Part shown: positions 17,910 to 25,074 of the stretch, piece after piece
Layout of the letters: every line of letters begins with the position of its first letter
Position numbering within the stretch: position 1 is the stretch's first letter
Assembly: GCA_021372785.1 (NCBI GenBank)
Contig: JAJFTT010000066.1
Coordinates: forward strand, 1-60,120
Direction of reading: 5' to 3'
Origin: Negativicutes bacterium
GTDB taxonomy: Bacteria; Bacillota; JAAYKD01
Length of the DNA: 60,120 nucleotides
Notes under the pieces: model-generated
Database searches by the model: none
Told to the model about the DNA's origin: nothing
Seen by the model: the letters and a program-made list of their open reading frames with translations, nothing else
Program-made: the position numbers and the translations under genes

Positions 17910-19201
17910 TCAAAAAGGTGGCGCATCCGCCGAAGTTAGAGCGAAAAAAGCGTGTCGCCGCCTACGCCCGCGTGTCCAGCGGCAAGGACGCGATGCTTCA
18001 TTCGCTCTCATCGCAAGTCGCGTATTACAGCACGCTGATACAGAAGCACGGCGACTGGGAATATGCCGGTGTGTACGCTGACGAGGCGATGACCGGCACC
18101 AAGGAAAGCCGCGACGAGTTTCAAAGGCTGCTTGCCGACTGCCGCGCCGGATGTATTGATCTGATACTTACCAAGTCCATCTCCCGCTTCGCTCGAAACA
18201 CGGTCACTCTGCTGGAAACCGTGCGAGAGCTGAAACTACTGGAGGTGGATGTTTTTTTAGAGGAGCAGAACATTCACACACAGAGCAGCGAGGGTGAGCT
18301 GATGATGACCATTCTCGCGTCCTACGCACAGGAGGAAAGCCTGTCGGCAAGCGAAAATCAGAAATGGCGCATCAAGCGCAATTTCGAAGCCGGAAAGCCG
18401 TGGGATTGCACGATTCTCGGATACCGGGCAAAGGACGGTGTTTTCGAGATTGTGCCGGAGGAAGCGGAAACAGTGCGGCTGGTGTTCAAGTGGTATCTTG
18501 ATGGGTTTGGCAGACAGGCAATCGCCAACCGGCTCAATGAGTTGGGGATTCCTACACGCTTTGAAAAGAGCTGGCATCAGGACACAATCCGAAAAATGCT
18601 CCGAAATGAAAAATACACTGGTGACCTGCTTCTGCAGAAGACGTTCCGCACCGACCACCTGACAAAGCAGACTCGCATAAATCACGGCGAGCTTCCTATG
18701 TACCATGTTCAGGACGCACACGAGCCAATCATCGACAGGGCGACTTTCGATGCGGTTCAACAAGAACTTGTCAGACGAGCAGAGAGCGTCCATGTAAAAC
18801 CCGGTTCGTCTACGGCTTTCACCGGTAAGATACGTTGCGGCCTCTGCGGGAAAAAGTATCGGCGCAAGACGACGCATACCGGCATCGCTTGGGTCTGCGC
18901 CACATACAACACAAAAGGGAAAAAATACTGCTCTTCCAAGCAGATACCGGAAGAAACGCTCAAAGCCGTGACTGCCAAGGTACTCGGTTGTGATTTATTT
19001 GATGAGGATGCATTTGCGGAGCGCATTGCTTTTGTCTCCGCGCTACCGAACAATACTCTGGAGTTTACTTTCACAGACGGACATTCGGAAAACGCCACAT
19101 GGCAAGACCGCTCACGCTCTGAGAGCTGGACTGCGGAAAGGCGTCAGGCAGCGGCAGAGAAAACGAGGAAAAGGAGTGAAAAGAAATGCCAAGAGCAGTA
19201 A
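17897..19201 (+). CDS. Large serine recombinase 1 (434 aa)
   Basis: The resolvase catalytic domain spans about residues 18-160. YARVSSGKD carries the nucleophilic Ser, and TKSISRFARNT and the YAQEESLSASEN segment complete the active site. The recombinase domain (about 175-280, GYRAKDG...NEKYTGD) and a zinc-ribbon domain with CGLCGKKY and a distant CxxxxxxxxxxxC pair follow. The C-terminal coiled coil is short, with a basic tail, so it resembles the accessory partner in paired-recombinase modules. It overlaps the SHOCT gene by 13 bases and recombinase 2 by 16. It likely acts on the phage attachment site. Confidence 0.92.
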   Translation: MQKIIKKVAHPPKLERKKRVAAYARVSSGKDAMLHSLSSQVAYYSTLIQKHGDWEYAGVYADEAMTGTKESRDEFQRLLADCRAGCIDLILTKSISRFARNTVTLLETVRELKLLEVDVFLEEQNIHTQSSEGELMMTILASYAQEESLSASENQKWRIKRNFEAGKPWDCTILGYRAKDGVFEIVPEEAETVRLVFKWYLDGFGRQAIANRLNELGIPTRFEKSWHQDTIRKMLRNEKYTGDLLLQKTFRTDHLTKQTRINHGELPMYHVQDAHEPIIDRATFDAVQQELVRRAESVHVKPGSSTAFTGKIRCGLCGKKYRRKTTHTGIAWVCATYNTKGKKYCSSKQIPEETLKAVTAKVLGCDLFDEDAFAERIAFVSALPNNTLEFTFTDGHSENATWQDRSRSESWTAERRQAAAEKTRKRSEKKCQEQ

Positions 19202-20769
19202 CGATGATACCAGCCACAATAAACCGCTTTACGGCGCTGTCGACGACTTCGGTGACGAGACGCAAGGTTGCTGGCTACGCCCGCGTGTCTACTGACAGCG
19301 AGGAACAGCAAACCAGCTATGAGGCACAGGTGGATTATTACACCCATTACATTCAATCCCGTGAGGATTGGGAGTTCGTTGGGGTTTATACCGATGAAGG
19401 AATTTCGGCGACCAACACCAAGCACCGCGACGGCTTCAAGAAGATGGTCAAGGACGCGCTTGCCGGTAAGATTGACCTTATCGTCACGAAATCGGTCAGC
19501 CGATTTGCCCGTAATACGGTTGACAGCCTTACGACCGTCCGCAAGCTGAAGGAGCACGGCACAGAGATTTATTTTGAAAAGGAAAACATCTTCACCTTCG
19601 ACAGCAAGGGAGAACTTCTTATAACCATCATGTCCTCACTGGCGCAGGAAGAAAGCCGGAGCATTTCGGAGAACGTCACGTGGGGCCAGCGGAAACGCTT
19701 CGCCGACGGAAAGGTCAGTATGCCATATAAGCAGTTTCTCGGCTATGAAAAAGGAGAGGACGGGATGCCTGTTGTCAACGAAGAGGAAGCCGCCATTGTC
19801 CGGCTTATCTACAGGCTTTTCCTTGAGGGTAAAACGCCAGCGGGGATTTGCCGATACTTAGAACAACAGGGTATTCCAACGCCCTCCGGCAAGCAAAAAT
19901 GGAGCCAGACCACGGTGGACAGTATTCTCTCAAACGAGAAGTACAAGGGCGACGCGCTTCTACAGAAGAAATTCACAGTGGATTTTCTGATGAAAAAGAT
20001 GAAGACCAACGAGGGCGAAGTGCCTCAGTATTATGTGGAGCACAGCCATGAAGCCATTATAGTGCCGCTGGAATGGGACATGGTGCAGGCGGAAATAGCG
20101 CGGCGTAGGTCGCTCGGTAGAGCCTACAGCGGCAACAGCGTGTTCTCGTCCAAGCTGGTCTGCGGTGACTGCGGTGGCTTCTTTGGTCAAAAGGTGTGGC
20201 ACTCAAACGACCCGTACCGCAAGGTGATCTGGCGCTGCAACAGCAAGTTCAAGGGCGAGACGAAATGCGCCACGCCTCATCTGGACACGGAAACCATCCA
20301 GCGAAAGTTCCTGATAGCCTACAATCGCCTGATGGCAGACCGCGAGGGTGTTATCTCGGATTGTGCTTTGATGCGGCGAGTGCTTTCTGACACTACGGCG
20401 CTGGACGCAGAGCTCGACAACTTGAACGAGGAAATCACGGTCGTGTCGGAGCTGGTCAAGACCTGTGTCAAGGAGAATGCTTCAACGGCACAGTCGCAGG
20501 AGGAATACGCAAAGAAGTACAACGGCCTGCTTGCCCGCTACGAGAAAGCGACGGCGCGGCTTACGGAGGTAACTGCTGAGAAAGAGCATAAGCACGACCA
20601 AGACCGTGAGCTTCGGCTGTTCATCGAGGAGTTAAAGAAACAGCCCCTCGTCCTCGAAGAATGGGACGAAAGGCTGTGGATTTCAATTCTCGACCGAGCG
20701 ACAGTATTCCGGGACGGCAGGATCGCGTTCAAGTTTAAAAGCAGCAGAGAGATTGAGGTGGAGCGTTGA
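19186..20769 (+). CDS. Large serine recombinase 2 (527 aa)
   Basis: The catalytic domain spans about residues 25-165 with GYARVSTDSEEQQTS (nucleophile Ser) and TKSVSRFARNTVDSL. The recombinase domain with NEKYKGDALLQK, a zinc ribbon CGDCGGFFGQK...CNSKFKGETKC, and a long coiled coil (about 395-480) follow, the last typical of integration control in large serine integrases. AGGAG precedes the ATG. It has the complete architecture of a TndX/TnpX or phage integrase. Together with recombinase 1 it is the only recombination enzyme in the window and the likely agent of the 10.3-kb rearrangement. Confidence 0.93.
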   Translation: MPRAVTMIPATINRFTALSTTSVTRRKVAGYARVSTDSEEQQTSYEAQVDYYTHYIQSREDWEFVGVYTDEGISATNTKHRDGFKKMVKDALAGKIDLIVTKSVSRFARNTVDSLTTVRKLKEHGTEIYFEKENIFTFDSKGELLITIMSSLAQEESRSISENVTWGQRKRFADGKVSMPYKQFLGYEKGEDGMPVVNEEEAAIVRLIYRLFLEGKTPAGICRYLEQQGIPTPSGKQKWSQTTVDSILSNEKYKGDALLQKKFTVDFLMKKMKTNEGEVPQYYVEHSHEAIIVPLEWDMVQAEIARRRSLGRAYSGNSVFSSKLVCGDCGGFFGQKVWHSNDPYRKVIWRCNSKFKGETKCATPHLDTETIQRKFLIAYNRLMADREGVISDCALMRRVLSDTTALDAELDNLNEEITVVSELVKTCVKENASTAQSQEEYAKKYNGLLARYEKATARLTEVTAEKEHKHDQDRELRLFIEELKKQPLVLEEWDERLWISILDRATVFRDGRIAFKFKSSREIEVER

Positions 20770-20786
20770 GTGCTCCACCTTTTTTT
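20757..20786 (+). terminator. Terminator of the recombinase operon
   Basis: GGTGGAGC (20757-20764) pairs with GCTCCACC (20772-20779) followed by seven T's. The left arm lies inside the last codons of recombinase 2. Confidence 0.85.
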
Positions 20787-20844
20787 CGTAAATATTATCC
20801 GCATATCATTTACAAAACACATGGCATATTATTCTACACATCTC

Positions 20845-22086
20845 TTAAATACTGCGGTTAAGTCTTGATGAACCCAAATACAGCGGAATTGCCATAAGCT
20901 GGGTGGCAACGGACACCACAATCATTGCCGGTATGCTTACATCATACAGTACACCCATAAGCCAGCTTCCAAGGAACCAGAACACCCCGAAGGAGCACTC
21001 AAAAATGCCATAGCCTGTAGCTCTGCTGGCCTTGGGGACCATATTCGTCACTGCGGCTTTTAGGATAGACTCCTGTGCGCCCATGCCCACGCCCCAGAGG
21101 GCGATGCCCAGCAGCACCGTAGGAACGGAATGTAAGCCGAATACAAAGATCGCAAAAGGAGCGGAAATAATTGTTGACCATACCAGTGCTTTGACACCTT
21201 TTTTATCGTACATGAGCCCGAAAAACAGAGCAGCCACCGCATCTACCAGCATGGCGCCCGCATAGAGCAGAGGCAGCGTCCCGCTGTTTACAAGCGACGT
21301 CGTTTCGGCAAGGCCGGATGCAAGATTGGTATAGGTATTTGATACATGCATGATAATAATAGAGTAGTCAATAAAGCCGAATGCGAACAGACTGATACCG
21401 GCGATATATAGAATAAACTCCTTCTTCATCTTGAATGGGATATATTCCTTTGGTTCTGGTTCAAAGTGTTCTGGATTCGGGAATTTATGCTTCGTCACGA
21501 GCAGTAGGCTAATGGTAATTGCACCCGGAATCGCAAGTACCGCGAAACAGGTGGAATACACCTCAAAGGTCGAGCCATCCGTCTTGAACAGCATGACGAG
21601 ATAGAGCAGTACCGGTCCAAGGAACGCGCCGATCTGGTCGAGTACCTCCTGAATGCCGAAACTCTTTCCCACACCTTCCTGCGAGGCGGCAAAAGACATG
21701 ATGGTGTCCTTCGCCGGTTTTTTTATGGCCTTGCCCATGCGCTGGATAACCAGCAGAGCACAGGCGGCAATCCATCCGTGCTCACCAACAAGCGCAAGGG
21801 CGGGAACGGCCAGCACATCCAGTATGTACCCAACAACGGTCATAGGCCAGTATTGCTTTGTTTTGTCGGTGAGCTTGCCGAACACATATCGCATGGAGTA
21901 GCCAATGAGTTCCCCCAATCCGGAGATAAAGCCAATTGTTCCTGCAGATGCACCCAGCAGGGAGAGATACGCGCCCCGGATGCTGGATGCTCCTTCATGC
22001 GTCATATCCGAAAAAAGGCTGACAATGCCAAACAATAGTATAAACAGCATTGCCTTCGAAAGCTTTTTCTTTTTATTATTTTCCAT
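20845..22086 (-). CDS. MFS transporter (413 aa)
   Basis: Twelve membrane segments in two bundles, with the MFS A-type loop motif reduced to RYVFGKLTDKTKQYW between segments 2 and 3 and GLMYDKKGVKAL in the second half. The length is normal for drug/H+ antiporters, but the substrate cannot be told. The start overlaps the end of the MarR gene by 11 bases, so both form one operon. The pair follows the recombinase terminator in the opposite orientation, and may be phage cargo or chromosomal. Confidence 0.85.
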   Translation of the reverse strand: MENNKKKKLSKAMLFILLFGIVSLFSDMTHEGASSIRGAYLSLLGASAGTIGFISGLGELIGYSMRYVFGKLTDKTKQYWPMTVVGYILDVLAVPALALVGEHGWIAACALLVIQRMGKAIKKPAKDTIMSFAASQEGVGKSFGIQEVLDQIGAFLGPVLLYLVMLFKTDGSTFEVYSTCFAVLAIPGAITISLLLVTKHKFPNPEHFEPEPKEYIPFKMKKEFILYIAGISLFAFGFIDYSIIIMHVSNTYTNLASGLAETTSLVNSGTLPLLYAGAMLVDAVAALFFGLMYDKKGVKALVWSTIISAPFAIFVFGLHSVPTVLLGIALWGVGMGAQESILKAAVTNMVPKASRATGYGIFECSFGVFWFLGSWLMGVLYDVSIPAMIVVSVATQLMAIPLYLGSSRLNRSI

Positions 22087-22552
22087 TTTGACACTCTCTC
22101 TTCACAATATCCTGCATCTCAGAAAAATCAGCTTTGCTTTCTGTCTTGCAGCGCAGATACAGAATATCAAGTAATCCAGCAAATTCCTCGCGCTCTTGAT
22201 CTGACAGCACCCCCGTCAACCATTCATAAAACAACGACTCGATATGCGCCTTTGAGTTTTTGAGACTCTCCGCTTTTTCGGTTGGGAACAGAAGCTGGCT
22301 GCGGCCATCGGCGGGATTCTCTTTTCGAATTAGATATCCCTTAGCCTCCAGATTCGCCGTCTGGCGTGCAACAGCTCCTTTATCGATCCCCACGATTTTG
22401 CACACGCCTGCCTGTGTGATGCCGGGATTTTTTCGGATGGCATGGATCACATCAAACTCTGCCGTGCCGATACCATCTTCCCGCAAGGTGCGGATAGTGA
22501 ATTTGCTGACTTCCCGCGCGATTTTAGTGATCTGTCTTTTTGTAATGTCCAT
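22076..22552 (-). CDS. MarR family repressor of the MFS gene (158 aa)
   Basis: I chose the ATG at 22552 because GGAGG lies five bases upstream. The frame opens 21 bases further up. The winged helix includes PGITQAGVCKIVGIDKGAVARQ (recognition helix) and a wing with IRKENPADGRSQLLFPTEK, matching the family DxRxxxxxxT region. It precedes the transporter and an inverted repeat brackets its promoter, so autorepression with induction by an exported compound is likely. Confidence 0.9.
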   Translation of the reverse strand: MDITKRQITKIAREVSKFTIRTLREDGIGTAEFDVIHAIRKNPGITQAGVCKIVGIDKGAVARQTANLEAKGYLIRKENPADGRSQLLFPTEKAESLKNSKAHIESLFYEWLTGVLSDQEREEFAGLLDILYLRCKTESKADFSEMQDIVKRECQNGK

Positions 22553-22571
22553 AGAAGCCTCCACACAAAAC

Positions 22572-22628
22572 AAGATGTAGCATCAACCAATTACAATTAG
22601 ATGATACTACATCTTCTTGCTTTGTCAA
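22572..22628 (-). promoter_or_regulatory. Promoter and operator of the MarR-MFS operon
   Basis: TTGACA (22623-22628) and TATCAT (22601-22606) are spaced by 16 bases on the minus strand. AAGATGTAG (22572-22580) and CTACATCTT (22607-22615) form a perfect 9-base inverted repeat whose inner arm lies in the promoter spacer. Confidence 0.75.
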
Positions 22629-22954
22629 GAGGATACAGCAGTTATTGAGCTTTTATGTTGAGCACCTTTCGTCTGTAAAATACGGGGTTTAGGCATACAC
22701 TAATTAGTCCAGAACAGAGTTAGCAGATCACCTATGTTTACGTATGCACCCAATCGCAAGCGCGGGTATGAAACTATTTTTGCGGCAAATGAAACTGTGG
22801 GAAAAAGTGAAACTATTTCGGGTAATCGCAAGCGCGGGTATAGAGGACATCACTGTTTCGGTGGATATCGGCGGTATCTGGTGGTTAGGTGACGAAGTAA
22901 AAAGCACATAAAAGTTCCGAAAATGCCTTGCTTGCAGGCTTTTTCGGCATAAAA
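22629..22954. other. Unassigned debris between the accessory region and tRNA-Leu
   Basis: No recognisable gene. Two exact 18-base copies of AATCGCAAGCGCGGGTAT (22752-22769 and 22824-22841) lie 72 bases apart, with a second shared string GAAACTATTT between them. A 52-codon + frame (22734-22892) reads through both copies and repeats NRKRGY, but has no ribosome binding site. A hairpin at 22917-22947 (CCGAAAA/TTTTCGG with inner GCCT/AGGC) ends in a T-rich arm and looks like a + strand terminator left without a gene. Confidence 0.5.
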
Positions 22955-23001
22955 TAAGAACGCTAATGTTGACACCCATCGTATCAATATTAGCGTTCTT
23001 A
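22955..23001 (-). terminator. Terminator of tRNA-Leu
   Basis: Perfect 13-base arms TAAGAACGCTAAT (22955-22967) and ATTAGCGTTCTTA (22989-23001), three bases after the CCA end of the tRNA. On the minus strand the stem is followed by ATTTTAT. Confidence 0.75.
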
Positions 23002-23003
23002 TA

Positions 23004-23088
23004 TGGTGCGGGCGACAGGAGTTGAACCTGCATGAATTTCTCCGCCAGATCCTAAGTCTGGTGCGTCTGCCAATTCCGCCACGCCCGC
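23004..23088 (-). tRNA. tRNA-Leu (anticodon UAG)
   Basis: The minus strand folds into a class II tRNA. The acceptor is GCGGGCG/CGCCCGC, the D arm region TGGCGGAATTGGCAGACG, and the anticodon loop CTTAGGA with TAG. A long variable arm is present, the T arm contains GGTTCAACTCC, and the CCA is encoded. It reads CUA-type leucine codons. Its 3' end faces the accessory DNA, the usual orientation of a tRNA that served as an integration site. Confidence 0.95.
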
Positions 23089-23292
23089 ATGTGCTACTGC
23101 ATTTTATCACAATTTATCCGCCGGGGCAAGCATATTTTATTTTACCGGCTGAATTTGCATGCGTGTCGGCAGCGCCCTTTTCACGAAAATTCGCAGGATT
23201 GACAATTGCTTTTTTGGTTCGTTTATGATATGTTATTTTCAGTTTTCTTAAACTATTAAGCATCCTACACTGATTATTTGAGGTGAAAGTTC

Positions 23293-24789
23293 GTGTTCCA
23301 CGAAAAATTAGATTTTTTAATGAAATTAACCCATTCATCCAACAGTACGTTGGGCAAAGCCGTCTCACTGGATGCTTCCTATATCAGCCGATTACGCAAT
23401 GGCAGCCGCAAGCTGCCGAAAGACCCTGTTTTTATCCCCGCTATGGTAGACTATTTCGCCCGGAATATCACTACAGAGGAGCAAAAACGGATCCTGGCGA
23501 CGGTTCCCACCTTTCCCTATCACTATGAAGATGACAGCAATCACTTAAATCAACTTTTATCTCACTGGCTGCTGCAGGATACCGATGATATGGAAGAACC
23601 GGTAGAAACCTTCTTGCGTCGTTTCAGCCTGCTTCGTCATCAGGCTGATCCGGCAGCCCCAAAGTTGCGCCCTGCGCTGTCGCGTTCCAAAGCCAATTAT
23701 TACTTTGGCATCAAAGGAAAACAGGAGGCAGTTTTACGCTTTTTGCATCAAGTCACACGGGAAAAATTCACGCAAACGCTGCTGCTCTTCAGCAGCGAAG
23801 ATATGTCATGGCTGACCAATGACCCGCTATTCACCAAACAATGGGCGGACTTAATGACAACTGCGATTTTGAAAGGAAATCACATCAGGATTATTCATAC
23901 CGTCAGCCGTGCGTTAAATGAGATTTTCGAGGCGATCACCCAATGGCTGCCTTTGTATCTGACCGGGTCAATCGAACCTTATTATTATCCCAGGTCACAA
24001 GACGGCGTTCTTCGGCGCACTCTATTTATTGCACCGCGGACCGCAGCAATTGTAGCGTCTTCTGTGCAGAATAATCTGGATGATATGACTAATTTTTATA
24101 TTACCAACCAAACGCTGATTCGAGCCTTTGAAAAAGAGTTTGAACGTTATTTCGCTTTGTGCAAACCATTAATGAAAATCTACACCAACGAACAAACCCC
24201 GGCTTTGCATGAAGCTTTGCTTGACTTTGATGCCAAGCCTTGTAACACGTTACTTTACTCTCCTTATTTATCGTTGCTCACCCTGCCTTCTGCCGCCGCC
24301 AAGAGTATTGCGGAGCGCAGCGGACAACCTGCCATTCTGGCTATCCAGCGGGAAAGAGAAACTTCCCTGTTGGAAAATCTAAAGCACTTCGGCGTGATAG
24401 ATTTTCTTTCCTTGCCCAACCTGAATACTGTGTTACAGGGTAGTTTACCGCTATTGCTGCGAGAGCTTTTCGGTTTGCCTTATTTTTACTACACGAAGGA
24501 AGAATTTCGCCTGCATCTAGCCAATGTGATTGATTTATTGCGCGGTGAACCCAATTATCATGTCGTGATTCATCAGCAAAATATGACGCCTTACTTGTTA
24601 TATGTCAAAGAAGATTATGGTGTCATGCTCAGTAAAGTAACAAATCCAGTTGCTGTTTTCTTGATAGAAGACAACGGTATGACCATTGCATTTTGGAATT
24701 TCCTTTATCGTCAGACCAAAAAGACGATCAAAACCAACCGTCAGCAGATCATTCATCTGCTGGAACAATATCTGCATGCTCTGCATTGA
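23293..24789 (+). CDS. HTH transcriptional regulator-like protein of unknown role (498 aa)
   Basis: GTG start eight bases after GAGGTG. TTGACA at 23199-23204 may mark its promoter. Residues 5-75 look like an XRE-type HTH (SNSTLGKAVSLDASYISRLR then NGSRKLPK), in which the second helix recognises operators. The remaining 420 residues match nothing I know. They contain no membrane segment and may be a ligand or signal-binding region. It stands alone next to tRNA-Leu. It could equally be a regulator that responds to cell stress or an abortive-infection type gene. I do not assign a function. Confidence 0.75.
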   Translation: MFHEKLDFLMKLTHSSNSTLGKAVSLDASYISRLRNGSRKLPKDPVFIPAMVDYFARNITTEEQKRILATVPTFPYHYEDDSNHLNQLLSHWLLQDTDDMEEPVETFLRRFSLLRHQADPAAPKLRPALSRSKANYYFGIKGKQEAVLRFLHQVTREKFTQTLLLFSSEDMSWLTNDPLFTKQWADLMTTAILKGNHIRIIHTVSRALNEIFEAITQWLPLYLTGSIEPYYYPRSQDGVLRRTLFIAPRTAAIVASSVQNNLDDMTNFYITNQTLIRAFEKEFERYFALCKPLMKIYTNEQTPALHEALLDFDAKPCNTLLYSPYLSLLTLPSAAAKSIAERSGQPAILAIQRERETSLLENLKHFGVIDFLSLPNLNTVLQGSLPLLLRELFGLPYFYYTKEEFRLHLANVIDLLRGEPNYHVVIHQQNMTPYLLYVKEDYGVMLSKVTNPVAVFLIEDNGMTIAFWNFLYRQTKKTIKTNRQQIIHLLEQYLHALH

Positions 24790-24821
24790 AAGAAAGAACA
24801 GTCTTTCGCATCATTAAAATA

Positions 24822-24863
24822 CACCACTTGCGAGAGGTGGGCAATCGTCTCTCTGCAGTGGTG
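24822..24863. repeat. Imperfect hairpin downstream of the HTH gene
   Basis: CACCACT (24822-24828) pairs with AGTGGTG (24857-24863), with inner GAGAG/CTCTC pairing. No clear T-run follows in either direction, so it may be a weak terminator shared by the two convergent genes. Confidence 0.4.
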
Positions 24864-24890
24864 CATTTGGCAACGCCAGGCTGTTTTTTC

Positions 24891-25037
24891 TTATTTTTTT
24901 TTGTAAATACACGCTTTCTTGCAACTTGCGCAGCCACAACCGCAGCCGCCGCTGCCCGCTTGACGTTTTGTTTTCCGCGCCGCAAACAGGATAGCCAACA
25001 ATGTCAGCCCAATCAGCAGCCAATCGATTCCTTGCAT
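24891..25037 (-). CDS. FeoB-associated Cys-rich membrane protein (48 aa)
   Basis: Reading from an ATG at 25037, it has one membrane segment (WLLIGLTLLAILFAA, about residues 6-20), a basic stretch, and then a Gly-Cys tail with the pattern C-G-C-G-C-A-S-C-K-K-A-C, ending in three Lys. This matches the small FeoB-associated peptides in length and layout. In this family it is thought to aid iron delivery or assembly of the FeoB channel, as FeoC does elsewhere. It starts 37 bases after the feoB stop on the same strand. Confidence 0.88.
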   Translation of the reverse strand: MQGIDWLLIGLTLLAILFAARKTKRQAGSGGCGCGCASCKKACIYKKK

Positions 25038-25074
25038 AATGATCTCACATTCCTTTCAAAACAAGCCCAAAAAA

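Larger units (their letters stand above)
1..20786 (+). mobile_element. Prophage right portion (tail, lysis, recombinase modules), interrupted by a 10.3-kb insertion
   Basis: All + strand genes at 1-6813 and 17300-20769 are phage genes in the usual late order: tape measure, tail, adhesin, holin, endolysin, then a small zinc-ribbon/HTH protein, a SHOCT protein and two large serine recombinases. The left end lies outside the window. The two parts are separated by 6806-17153, which is non-phage DNA on the opposite strand. Rejoining across the shared GAAA restores the endolysin reading frame. The right limit is drawn at the terminator after the last recombinase. It could instead lie at the tRNA-Leu at 23004, in which case the MFS/MarR pair would be cargo. 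Confidence 0.85.
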
